DNA of 64,000 bases from contig NC_068938.1 of the NCBI RefSeq assembly GCF_016801865.2, forward strand, positions 133,142,416-133,206,415, in the 5' to 3' direction. A model generated the notes under the pieces. That model had not been told where the DNA came from, did no database searches, and saw only the letters and a program-made list of their open reading frames with translations. This document shows positions 11,601 to 22,956 of the stretch, in pieces. Origin of the DNA: Culex pipiens pallens (Eukaryota; Arthropoda; Insecta; Diptera; Culicidae). The position numbers and the translations under genes were made by a program. Position 1 is the first letter of the stretch. The number at the start of each line of letters is the position of its first letter.

Positions 11601-14600
11601 AGGCATCGCAAAACGGACTGGCTCAACTGTCATTTTTCAACCAGAGCCAGCCGCACCTTCACACACACACGCGCGCACACAACCGACAAACTCACCGACG
11701 ACGAACGACGCGAAAAAAACATGCGACCCGACGGACAGGCATCGCAAAACGGACTGGCTCAACTGTCATTTTTCAACCAGAGCCAGCCGCACCTTCACAC
11801 ACACACGCGCGCGCTCTCCCGACAAACTCACCGACGACGAACGACGCGAAAAAAACATGCGACCCGAGGGACAGGCATCGCAAAACGGACTGGCTCAACT
11901 GTCATTTTTCAACCAGAGCCAGCCGCACCTTCACACACACACACGCGCGCGCTCACCCGACAAACTCACCGACGACGAACGACGCGAAAAAAACATGCGA
12001 CCCGACAGACAGGCATCGCAAAACGGACTGGCTCAACTGTCATTTTTTCAACCAGAGCCAGCCGCACCTTCACACACACACGCGCGCACACAACCGACAA
12101 ACTCACCGACGACGAACGACGCGAAAAAAACATGCGACCCGACGGACAGGCATCGCAAAACGGACTGGCTCAACTGTCATTTTTCAACCAGAGCCAGCCG
12201 CACCTTCACACACACACGCGCGCGCTCACCCGACAAACTCACCGACGACGAACGACGCGAAAAAAACATGCGACCCGACAGACAGGCATCGCAAAACGGA
12301 CTGGCTCAACTGTCATTTTTTCAACCAGAGCCAGCCGCACCTTCACACACACACGCGCGCACACAACCGACAAACTCACCGACGACGAACGACGCGAAAA
12401 AAACATGCGACCCGACGGACAGGCATCGCAAAACGGACTGGCTCAACAGTCATTTTTCAACTAGAGCCAGCCGCACCTTCACACACACACGCGCGCACAC
12501 AACCGACAAACTCACCGACGACGAACGACGCGAAAAAAACATGCGACCCGACGGACAGGCATCGCAAAACGGACTGGCTCAACTGTCATTTTTCAACCAG
12601 AGCCAGCCGCACCTTCACACACACACGCGCGCACTCACCCGACAAACTCACCGACGACGAACGACGCGAAAAAAACATGCGACTCGACGGACAGGCATCG
12701 CAAAACGGACTGGCTCAACTGTCATTTTTTCAACCAGAGCCAGCCGCACCTTCACACACACACGCGCGCACACAACCGACAAACTCACCGACGACGAACG
12801 ACGCGAAAAAAACATGCGACCCGACGGACAGGCATCGCAAAACGGACTGGCTCAACTGTCATTTTTCAACCAGAGCCAGCCGCACCTTCACACACACACG
12901 CGCGCGCTCTCCCGACAAACTCACCGACGACGAACGACGCGAAAAAAACATGCGACCCGAGGGACAGGCATCGCAAAACGGACTGGCTCAACTGTCATTT
13001 TTCAACCAGAGCCAGCCGCACCTTCACACACACACGCGCGCGCTCACCCGACAAACTCACCGACGACGAACGACGCGAAAAAAACATGCGACCCGACAGA
13101 CAGGCATCGCAAAACGGACTGGCTCAACTGTCATTTTTTCAACCAGAGCCAGCCGCACCTTCACACACACACGCGCGCACACAACCGACAAACTCACCGA
13201 CGACGAACGACGCGAAAAAAACATGCGACCCGACGGACAGGCATCGCAAAACGGACTGGCTCAACTGTCATTTTTCAACCAGAGCCAGCCGCACCTTCAC
13301 ACACACACGCGCGCGCTCACCCGACAAACTCACCGACGACGAACGACGCGAAAAAAACATGCGACCCGACAGACAGGCATCGCAAAACGGACTGGCTCAA
13401 CTGTCATTTTTTCAACCAGAGCCAGCCGCACCTTCACACACACACGCGCGCACACAACCGACAAACTCACCGACGACGAACGACGCGAAAAAAACATGCG
13501 ACCCGACGGACAGGCATCGCAAAACGGACTGGCTCAACAGTCATTTTTCAACTAGAGCCAGCCGCACCTTCACACACACACGCGCGCACACAACCGACAA
13601 ACTCACCGACGACGAACGACGCGAAAAAAACATGCGACCCGACAGACAGGCATCGCAAAACGGACTGGCTCAACTGTCATTTTTCAACCAGAGCCAGCCG
13701 CACCTTCACACACACACGCGCGCACTCACCCGACAAACTCACCGACGACGAACGACGCGAAAAAAACACGCGACCCGACAGACAGGCATCGCAAAACGGA
13801 CTGGCTCAACTGTCATTTTTTCAACCAGAGCCAGCCGCACCTTCACACACACACGCGCGCACACAACCGACAAACTCACCGACGACGAACGACGCGAAAA
13901 AAACATGCGACCCGACGGACAGGCATCGCAAAACGGACTGGCTCAACAGTCATTTTTCAACTAGAGCCAGCCGCACCTTCACACACACACGCGCGCACAC
14001 AACCGACAAACTCACCGACGACGAACGACGCGAAAAAAACATGCGACCCGAGGGACAGGCATCGCAAAACGGACTGGCTCAACTGTCATTTTTCAACCAG
14101 AGCCAGCCGCACCTTCACACACACACGCGCGCACTCACCCGACAAACTCACCGACGACGAACGACGCGAAAAAAACATGCGACCCGAGGGACAGGCATCG
14201 CAAAACGGACTGGCTCAACTGTCATTTTTTCAACCAGAGCCAGCCGCACCTTCACACACACACGCGCGCACACAACCGACAAACTCACCGACGACGAACG
14301 ACGCGAAAAAAACATGCGACCCGACGGACAGGCATCGCAAAACGGACTGGCTCAACTGTCATTTTTCAACCAGAGCCAGCCGCACCTTCACACACACACG
14401 CGCGCGCTCTCCCGACAAACTCACCGACGACGAACGACGCGAAAAAAACATGCGACCCGAGGGACAGGCATCGCAAAACGGACTGGCTCAACTGTCATTT
14501 TTCAACCAGAGCCAGCCGCACCTTCACACACACACGCGCGCGCTCACCCGACAAACTCACCGACGACGAACGACGCGAAAAAAACATGCGACCCGACAGA

Positions 14601-16254
14601 CAGGCATCGCAAAACGGACTGGCTCAACTGTCATTTTTTCAACCAGAGCCAGCCGCACCTTCACACACACACGCGCGCACACAACCGACAAACTCACCGA
14701 CGACGAACGACGCGAAAAAAACATGCGACCCGACGGACAGGCATCGCAAAACGGACTGGCTCAACTGTCATTTTTCAACCAGAGCCAGCCGCACCTTCAC
14801 ACACACACGCGCGCGCTCACCCGACAAACTCACCGACGACGAACGACGCGAAAAAAACATGCGACCCGACAGACAGGCATCGCAAAACGGACTGGCTCAA
14901 CTGTCATTTTTTCAACCAGAGCCAGCCGCACCTTCACACACACACGCGCGCACACAACCGACAAACTCACCGACGACGAACGACGCGAAAAAAACATGCG
15001 ACCCGACGGACAGGCATCGCAAAACGGACTGGCTCAACAGTCATTTTTCAACTAGAGCCAGCCGCACCTTCACACACACACGCGCGCACACAACCGACAA
15101 ACTCACCGACGACGAACGACGCGAAAAAAACATGCGACCCGAGGGACAGGCATCGCAAAACGGACTGGCTCAACTGTCATTTTTCAACCAGAGCCAGCCG
15201 CACCTTCACACACACACGCGCGCACTCACCCGACAAACTCACCGACGACGAACGACGCGAAAAAAACACGCGACCCGACAGACAGGCATCGCAAAACGGA
15301 CTGGCTCAACTGTCATTTTTTCAACCAGAGCCAGCCGCACCTTCACACACACACGCGCGCACACAACCGACAAACTCACCGACGACGAACGACGCGAAAA
15401 AAACATGCGACCCGACGGACAGGCATCGCAAAACGGACTGGCTCAACTGTCATTTTTCAACCAGAGCCAGCCGCACCTTCACACACACACGCGCGCGCTC
15501 TCCCGACAAACTCACCGACGACGAACGACGCGAAAAAAACATGCGACCCGAGGGACAGGCATCGCAAAACGGACTGGCTCAACTGTCATTTTTCAACCAG
15601 AGCCAGCCGCACCTTCACACACACACGCGCGCGCTCACCCGACAAACTCACCGACGACGAACGACGCGAAAAAAACATGCGACCCGACGGACAGGCATCG
15701 CAAAACGGACTGGCTCAACTGTCATTTTTCAACCAGAGCCAGCCGCACCTTCACACACACACGCGCGCGCTCACCCGACAAACTCACCGACGACGAACGA
15801 CGCGAAAAAAACATGCGACCCGACGGACAGGCATCGCAAAACGGACTGGCTCAACTGTCATTTTTCAACCAGAGCCAGCCGCACCTTCACACACACACGC
15901 GCGCGCTCACCCGACAAACTCACCGACGACGAACGACGCGAAAAAAACATGCGACCCGACGGACAGGCATCGCAAAACGGACTGGCTCAACTGTCATTTT
16001 TCAACCAGAGCCAGCCGCACCTTCACACACACACGCGCGCTCACCCGACTAACTCACCGACGACGAACGACGCGAAAAAAACAAGCGACCCGACGGACAG
16101 GCATCGCAAAACGGACTTGCTCAACTGTCATTTTTCAACCAGAGCCAGCCGCACCTTCACACACACACGCGCGCGCTCACCCGACAAACTCACCGACGAC
16201 GAACGACGCGAAAAAAACATGCGACCCGACGGACAGGCATCGCAAAACGGACTC
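8606..16254. repeat. Satellite array, 136-bp unit, about 56 copies
   Basis: The unit contains AAAACGGACTGGCTCAACTG, a TTTTTCAACCAGAGCCAGCC block, a CACACACACGCGCGC tract, and GACGACGAACGACGCGAAAA followed by CATGCGACCCGACGGACAGG. Unit length is 136 bp, or 137 where a T run is one longer. Because 136 is 3x45+1 and the unit lacks stops in nearly all frames, very long open frames arise (one of over 2,400 codons); these are by-products and not a gene. A diagnostic variant giving an in-frame TAG recurs at 9188, 9870, 10961, 11370, 12462, 13553, 13962 and 15053. Its spacings of 682, 1091, 409, 1092, 1091, 409 and 1091 are 5, 8, 3, 8, 8, 3 and 8 units, which is a higher-order repeat. Confidence 0.95.
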
Positions 16255-16277
16255 AAATACTTGAAATACTGAATTAG

Positions 16278-16660
16278 AACGAAAAATCAAAGTCGCTTGA
16301 GTCGGGGTTCGATCCCCCGTCCTTTGAATTGGTAAGCAAAAATGCTAACCACTTGGTGAGCTATGACTGGAATTAGGAATACTGTTACTATCAACTATAT
16401 ACGCGCTGGGTCCTTGTCTATTTGACAAGGGTTCGGAAGTTCTAAATAACGTTTGAATCCGATTGATACAAACGTTCTTCAGGGCGGGGCTTGTCGATAA
16501 AGCTGAAGTACCTCGCGCTCGGCTAGCCAGCGTAGAAATGGGTCACCGAAGCTCGGCAGAGCTAACACCTTCCAAATGCCTATGCGAGTTATTTGCATGT
16601 ATAGAATGTAGATCCAAAAATACATGGAAACAACTCAATTTGTAAGAAGTGGCCACGTGG
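16278..16660 (+). mobile_element. 3' half of the interrupted tRNA-headed SINE
   Basis: It resumes with AACGAAAAATCAAAGTCGC, as in the linker of the 18989-19192 copy, followed by the second, oppositely oriented tRNA-like arm (16293-16368, with GGGGTTCGATCCCCC). It then carries a body with ACGCGCTGGGTCC and TTCTTCAGGGCGGGGC, whose relatives occur at 45091-45200. The 3' limit near 16660 is approximate; I could not find a target duplication for the outer SINE. Confidence 0.6.
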
Positions 16661-17162
16661 TCCCGTTTGGATGGTTGCACACACACACACACACACACAC
16701 AATGATTTGCCCAATCCGATGTTAATATTTAAAGCCTTGGTGGTTGGTTCCTTCCTCACATTCAGCACTCGTATGAGTGATCACGGTACAAACTAAAACA
16801 AACTTCTGTCGATGGGCCACGTGGTGTTCCCAAAAACGCAAGCCAAATTTATTCCACCCCATAAACTTGTATTAGTTTTTTTTCTGAAACTTTAGAATCA
16901 ATGACTCGAAAGTAATAAAAATGCATATTATGAACATTTATTCGAACGAGAGCAGAGTACGTTTGAAAACTCCCGAAATTTCGTAATTCGCAATTTTCAG
17001 TGTAAGTGCACTAGGTTCCCGACGAACACGCACTGCCCTTACACCTACATCTCACCCTTGCTCTGAGTCAGTACGAGCAACACGCTAGAACACGCTTTGA
17101 GTGTTCGTGCCAGGCATGCACACCTTCTTTTCCGGTTACGCATTTTAACACAGCCGGGGGTG
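16661..17162. other. AT-rich spacer with a CA microsatellite and a dispersed motif
   Basis: A (CA)n run lies at about 16678-16701. At 16990-17030 is a segment (AATTCGCAATTTTCAGTG, then AGGTTCCCGACGAACACGC) that recurs at about 29000-29075, so it is a repeat remnant. No coding signal seen. Confidence 0.5.
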
Positions 17163-18091
17163 GTAGGGTAGGGTAGTCATCAATGAGACTCTTTTGGTTT
17201 TCAACTTTCAACGATTTTTCTAATTTTTTTTTATCAGCATGTTTTAATGAGCTTTTTGTTGCATTTTTTTTTCTTTTAATGTGTTTTAACATTGACCAAA
17301 ATATGAGATCGATCCGACATGTACAGCCAGAGTTATTCAACTGTCTCATTGTAGACGCACTTGGCAGGAACAATGAGACAGCTGGGGAACAATGAGACAC
17401 TCTATGAAAATCAATGCATTTCTAGTAAAACATCATGTTTTTGTATTTTTCCATAGCAGGAGACTTGCCTTGAACATTTTAGAGCAATTTTGCCAACATG
17501 AAAGTTTAATTAACAAAAGTTATACTTAAAAGTATTTAAATTTTGTAAAATCCATTTATTTATACCAAATACTTTGTATTTTTTGTTAAATTGGGTTAAA
17601 ACTCTATAAATATGCCAAAAACGACTTTCAATTCATGTTTTGAAAGATTTCCATAGATTTTGAAAAGTTTAATGAAGAAAAATCGAAGTGTCCCATTGTT
17701 ACCCATGGGCTAATATGAGTGGGGAACAATGAGACAGCCCTGGATTCTGGGTATATTCTAAATTTTGGTCAAATCTAATGAAAGGACATTGTAGCCCAAC
17801 TCTATCCCTATGGAACGTCGAAAGAAATTTGAAGAGATATTAGTTTTGGTGTAAATGGCAGCCTACGAGCGAAAAAGTATTTTTTGTCCATAAATTACTT
17901 CTACACCTAAGAATCAAACATTTATGAATAACTTTTCAAGGGAGCGTTCATAACCAAAGCCACTATTATGGCAGATGTATATCTAGTAGACCATCTGCCC
18001 CAAAATATGAGCCTGATTGATTGAAACTACGACTTGTGAGAGCCTTTTTATCATTGTTCCCCGTGTCTCATTGATGACTACTCTACCCTAC
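17163..18091. mobile_element. 929-bp non-autonomous TIR element
   Basis: The ends are inverted copies of GTAGGGTAGRGTAGTCATCA followed by ATGAGAC, at 17163 and 18091, with TA at each junction. The interior is AT-rich and repeats the words GGGGAACAATGAGACA and CAATGAGACAGC several times. No transposase frame is present. Confidence 0.75.
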
Positions 18092-18508
18092 ATTACGTAG
18101 GGTTTGATGTTAGTATAAGCGCCTAACCATTTAAAGTGTACCTATCAACATTTATTCAAGCGAAAAATGTATTATTTATAGTTTGAATTTGAAAACTAAT
18201 TGTTATTTACTGTGTATTGTTTTCTCCTGGAGTCTTCCCTATTGTTGAGTCGTGTTTATCTGTTGCTAATTCTTTTGTCGCGGTGTTTTGTTACAATATT
18301 TTGGTCCTAAGCATTTTAGAAAGGTTTTTCAAAAGTACAATAGTAATATTTGTGTTAATCCTTTAATCATTCCATAAATTGAGTAAGGGCTCGAACCTCA
18401 CTTGCTTAAGAAAAAGGTGATGTTTCAAAACAATGGACAGTGAAGAAAATATAGGTACTATGTAAAGAATCAATAGTAGAAGAAAGATAGTAATCTATGA
18501 AGTAGATA

Positions 18509-19192
18509 ATCTAATCTAATCTAATCAGACCCTAGCGCAGCCAATCTTTCGAAGGGATCCTGGAGAGTGCCTTTGGTTAGATGACGCCTAGCACTCTTCT
18601 TGTCATTTATTAACATTTGTAGTGCACCATTGCATCGGAATGCATTGAAACATCACAAGCGTTAAAGCGGCCAGGCCTACTGCGTAAAGCCGTATCGCAG
18701 AGATGACTCGTAATTGGGTTGAGTTTGAGCACGGAGTGTTCGAACAACAACACAATTCTGAATCGACAGGGGAGGAAGAAGCGTGGGGACACACCACCAT
18801 ACGCTCTGAGATTTGGTTGTATTCGTTGGGATCACCATGCTATTAAGAAGGTTTGGTACTCCGGGACCCTCTGGGATGGGACATTGTATTTCCACGAATG
18901 CCCTGGACACTATTTGCCGTGGTTATAGCGCCACAACTCGCTCTCTGTAACAGTATTCCGAATTCCAGTCCACGCTCACCAAGTCGACATGGCCTAGTGG
19001 TTAGCATTTTTGCTTATCAATCCAAAGGACGGAGAATCGAACCCCGCCTCAAGCGACTTTGATTTTTCGTTCATATTCATCATTTCAAATTTATGTGTTC
19101 TTAACTTTCTCGTTGGGAGCAGATGGGAATCGAACCCAGAACCATTCGCTTACAAAGCGAACACCGTGACCAGTCAACCACGGCCGCTCCTT
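18509..19192 (-). mobile_element. Full-length tRNA-Thr-headed retroposon with (TAATC)n tail
   Basis: On the minus strand it starts at 19192 with a 75-nt tRNA-Thr(TGT)-like head (19190-19116). A linker and a second, inverted tRNA-like arm (19063-18989) follow, then a body of about 440 bp and a tail of GATTA repeats at 18509. Imperfect 22-bp direct repeats (20 of 22 match) flank it at 18487-18508 and 19193-19214. The body is a close copy of the shorter element at 58222-58658, which lacks the tRNA head. Short open frames conserved between the two copies probably reflect a shared source rather than a working protein. Confidence 0.75.
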
Positions 19193-19214
19193 ATAGTAAT
19201 TTATAAAGTAGATA

Positions 19215-21049
19215 AAGAAATTAACAATAGTTAATAAAAGAGGTTACATACAAGCTTAGATTGTATTGAGGGCAATTTACAGGGAAGATGAGAAATTATT
19301 CAAATAGATAAATAAAGAAAAGGCATATGATAAACAAAATTGACATCGCTGCCAAATTAAGGGAAAGCAGACAGTTTTTTTTACAGCAGCATCAATTGGT
19401 AAAATAGAGTGGAAAAGCGTTGAGAAATAAGAGAATCAAATAAGTAAAATCGGAATCAAATGGAGGATAGTAAACAGAAGCCGTGTTAGAAAATCAGTGA
19501 AACAGAAGATAGGTGGTAGCTAAGATTGAAGAGAAGAGAAACCCCGTTGTGCGATGTTTCAGGTACATCCACAGCAGTTTACTCAACATACTTCGAATCA
19601 AAACAATACCGTCTACAATCACAAATTACTTCCCTTTCCCACATTGCAATGATAATCGGATAATCGAACCACGGAAAAAAAATATTTTTTTTCGTTGCTT
19701 TATTTTTGATTGTTGAACTTAAGTATGACCACTAAACTAGAATTTTAAAATCCAAGATGGCGGCCAAAATGGCGGTGATGAAGCATTGGAAAAATGCATT
19801 TGATTATTTTTAAGGCAATTAACTTCCCAAATTTGACTAAAATAGGGTCGCAGAGTTCATAATTTCATGTTAAAAGTTAATAAACACGTTTTTTTGTTCA
19901 TGATTTGTTTATACGAAGTCCCAAACAAACCTTCGGAAAATCGAACTTCGGATAATCGAGGTTTCAGATAATCGAGTCTGGCCCATTAGGTTCCCACAAT
20001 TTTTTTTCAATCCTATACCATCCAGCATTTCATTTTAATAAATTTTCGAGTCGCACATTGCAGGAGCAGCTTACAAAACCAGTTCCCTAATAAAATTATA
20101 ATTTTAAGTTCAATATAAGCAGAGATATGCCCAAATTCGTTAAATAAAAAGAAATCTTCTCCATTTTTTTTTGTTTTTATTTCGATTCACCCCGCAAAAT
20201 TTCTTTTTGCGATTCCGTCGTGAAACTACTAACTTTTCCTGTCATTCTTGAACGACGAAACAGCATACTTTTCTGTACCAAAAATAACAAAATCGAATAG
20301 TAACTCATAAAAAACAAATGCTGAAAAGTTAGTTGATCTTTTCAGCACTTGTTAGGTACAGTTATATTTTTCAACAATTATTTAAATTTAAACGATTTAT
20401 TGACTCAATGCATGGACATTTGTCCTATAATTCTGTTCAAAGGGTGGTTTCGGAATTGCAAAAACGTTGTATAGAACTCGTTGCAAAACTTGATTTTTTC
20501 ATCACTCGTCGTATTTACCCAACTCGGTGAACCTCGTTGGATAAATGTACGAATAGTGCAGAAAAAATCCTCTTTTTGCAACTTGTTGCATAAACTACTA
20601 TTTTAGACTTGCCAATTTTTTTATTCTTATGTTTTCTAAAAATACATCGTGTAATTAATATAGAAACTACACGAAAAAAACTTCAACAAAAAATCGTTTG
20701 CAATCTACTATTTTCCAATCCTAAACAACTTATTAAATACTAAAACATAACTTTAAAACTAGTTTTTATTTTTCAATAGAATTTTCAAAGAGATGTCCAC
20801 TCAGTTTATGATTGATTCCTTATATCAGATTTTCTTTATGATAACTGAACCTTTATTTACAATGTTTGAGCCAAGGTTTGAGCCAAATCATTCAAAAACG
20901 TGTTTCAAGAATTGAAATATATGTCTGATATATGTATCACGCGAATAATTTCAAATTTGCTTTAAACATTGTTTAGCTCTAGTTTGGGTGTACGCACAGA
21001 CAAGCAGAACGAATTTTCGAATTCGAAGCAACAAAATAATTATTTTTAT
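19215..21049. other. AT-rich spacer, no gene recognised
   Basis: I see no protein family motif, tRNA or clear TIR pair here. The words GGATAATCGA and CAGATAATCGAG at 19650-19975 resemble the ends of pogo/Tigger-type elements, but no inverted partner is evident. Confidence 0.4.
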
Positions 21050-21053
21050 AACA

Positions 21054-22699
21054 GAGCAATTCCAGCTCAAATCAGGAATTTTTCTGGTACTTTTGTACCC
21101 GACCCTCTCCGATTTCAATGAAACTTTTTAGACATGTTATCCTAGGCCTATATAAGCCATTTTTGTGTATATGGAGCCAATAGTACTCGAAAATAACATT
21201 TGAGAAGGGCGTAAGGTATTTAAATATTTTTGTATTTTGCAATTTAAAAATTACTGTATCTCGAAGCCGTTGCGTCGTATCAAAAAGTGGTCAAAGACAA
21301 ACTTGTAGGAAATTGGACGGGCTTTCTGAAAAAAATACACTGAAACAAAAATACACGCCACTTCTATGAGATTTTTCGATTTTTAAGTCTAAAACTTAAA
21401 TTTAAAGGTGTTGTCACGATTTTTTTTCGTTCAAAATTTTTGAAGGAATAGCCTAAGATGTTACCAAAAGACTGACGAAAAATGCAGGATGGTATGTCCC
21501 TCCTAAAAAAATACAAAAATCATTTACTAAAACTGTTTTTTTGAAAAGTGGTCTAAACGTCAAAATTTTCAAAAACCCATAGTGGGAATCGATTCCCCAG
21601 ACAATTTTACATAAAAGTCTCCATATTGACCATTGTCCTATGTCCAATCCTTGGGAAGATACAGCGGTTTTAAAAATAAAAATGATGAAAAAATGGGTTT
21701 TTTGATGGTTTTTGGCAATTTCTATATGACAGACTTGGTTTTTCAGTCTCGTAAATATTTTTACCGGAAAGCTCGTCCAATTTCCCATAAGTTTGCCTTT
21801 GGCAGTTTTTTTATTTGACTCGTTTTGATATTTACGTAAGCTAATTTACTATCCAGGTTTCTACCACACTGGAAAAAATATTCCCTTTTCAGTTATTAAC
21901 AATGTAATTAAGCTTATATCTGTAAGCCCTTACATCCAGTTGAAATGCTGTCCAAGGAAAACTTATGGGAAATTGGACGAGCTTTCCGGTAAAAATATTT
22001 ACGAGACTGAAAAACCAAGTCTGTCATATAGAAATTGCCAAAAACCATCAAAAAACCCATTTTTTCATCATTTTTATTTTTAAAACCGCTGTATCTTCCC
22101 AAGGATTGGACATAGGACAATGGTCAATATGGAGACTTTTATGTAAAATTGTCTGGGGAATCGATTCCCACTATGGGTTTTTGAAAATTTTGACGTTTAG
22201 ACCACTTTTCAAAAAAACAGTTTTAGTAAATGATTTTTGTATTTTTTTAGGAGAGACATACCATCCTGCATTTTTCGTCAGTCTTTTGGTAACATCCTAG
22301 GCTATTTCCTCAAAAATTTTGAACGAAAAAAAATCGTGACAACACCTTTAAATTTAAGTTTTAGACTTAAAAATCGAAAAATCTCATAGAATTGGCGTAT
22401 ATTTTTGTTTCAGTGTATTTTTTTCAGAAAGCCTGTCCAATTTCCTACAAGTTTGTCTTTGACCACTTTTTGATACGACGCAACGGCTTCGAGATACAGT
22501 AATTTTTAAACTGCAAATTACAAAAATATTTAAATACCTTACGCCCTTCTCAAATGTTATTTTCGAGTACTATTGGCTCCATATACACAAAAATGGCTTA
22601 TATAGGCCTAGGATAACATGTCTAAAAAGTTTCATTGAAATCGGAGAGGGTCGGGTACAAAAGTACCACAAAAATTCCTGATTTGAGCTGGAATTGCTC
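21054..22699. mobile_element. 1.65-kb foldback element (arms of about 750 bp)
   Basis: The left arm 21054-21802 and right arm 21952-22699 are near-perfect inverted copies. They start GAGCAATTCCAGCTC and end with its complement, and enclose a loop of about 150 bp. AACA flanks both outer ends (21050-21053, 22700-22703), a possible 4-bp target duplication. Mirror-image open frames of 111 codons occur in both arms only because the arms are copies; there is no recognisable protein. Confidence 0.85.
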
Positions 22700-22703
22700 A
22701 ACA

Positions 22704-22956
22704 CTCTTTATCCACCAAGAAGTGTCTCCCAAATGGTTTCTACTCCGTCCTACTCAATTAGTTTGAATTCTCACTTCAACCGGTGCGGACGTCGTCGTTA
22801 GTCTTCATCGTAGGGTAGTTTAGTTCGCGCTCGACGTCGGTTGTGCGCGTCTTCCCCAAAGAAAGTGTTCAAATTTTGAAATTCAAATTGTACCCCATTT
22901 TTGGCAAATTATAAAGCATCGTGAAACTAAAACAAACCCCGTTCAGGGTCAAGATC
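22704..22956 (+). promoter_or_regulatory. Probable promoter and 5' UTR of the MATH-domain gene
   Basis: This short GC-richer stretch lies between the foldback element and the start codon at 22957. It contains GTTCGCGCTCGACGTCGG and similar CpG-rich words. I do not see an unambiguous TATA box, and the start site cannot be fixed from sequence alone. Confidence 0.4.

Larger units (their letters stand above)
7480..16254 (-). mobile_element. 8.8-kb retroposon-like insertion with microsatellite end and satellite array
   Basis: The insertion lies between two exact 23-bp direct repeats at 7457-7479 and 16255-16277 (beginning AAATACTTGAAATAC). The related intact SINE at 18989-19192 has this stretch only once, so it supplies the empty site. 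The left end is a (CATGAG)n run. The next kilobase matches 25419-26140, and the rest is the 136-bp tandem array. A constant simple-repeat end, a variable opposite end and a long target duplication fit target-primed reverse transcription, with the 3' end at 7480 on the minus strand. I see no encoded protein. A 163-bp MITE is nested at 8392-8554. Confidence 0.75.

Noticed and set aside
8606..16254. CRISPR-like array
   Set aside because: The units are contiguous 136-bp copies without unique spacers, in a eukaryotic genome, and no cas genes are present.
8995..16272. A plus-strand open frame of over 2,400 codons
   Set aside because: It is a consequence of a 136-bp tandem unit almost free of stops; other frames are open too, and single-base T-run variants shift frames without penalty.
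19640..19980. A pogo/Tigger element
   Set aside because: The ATAATCGA words are suggestive, but no inverted partner or TA duplication could be found.
21453..22300. Paired 111-codon frames on opposite strands
   Set aside because: They are mirror images in the two arms of the foldback and show no protein signature.
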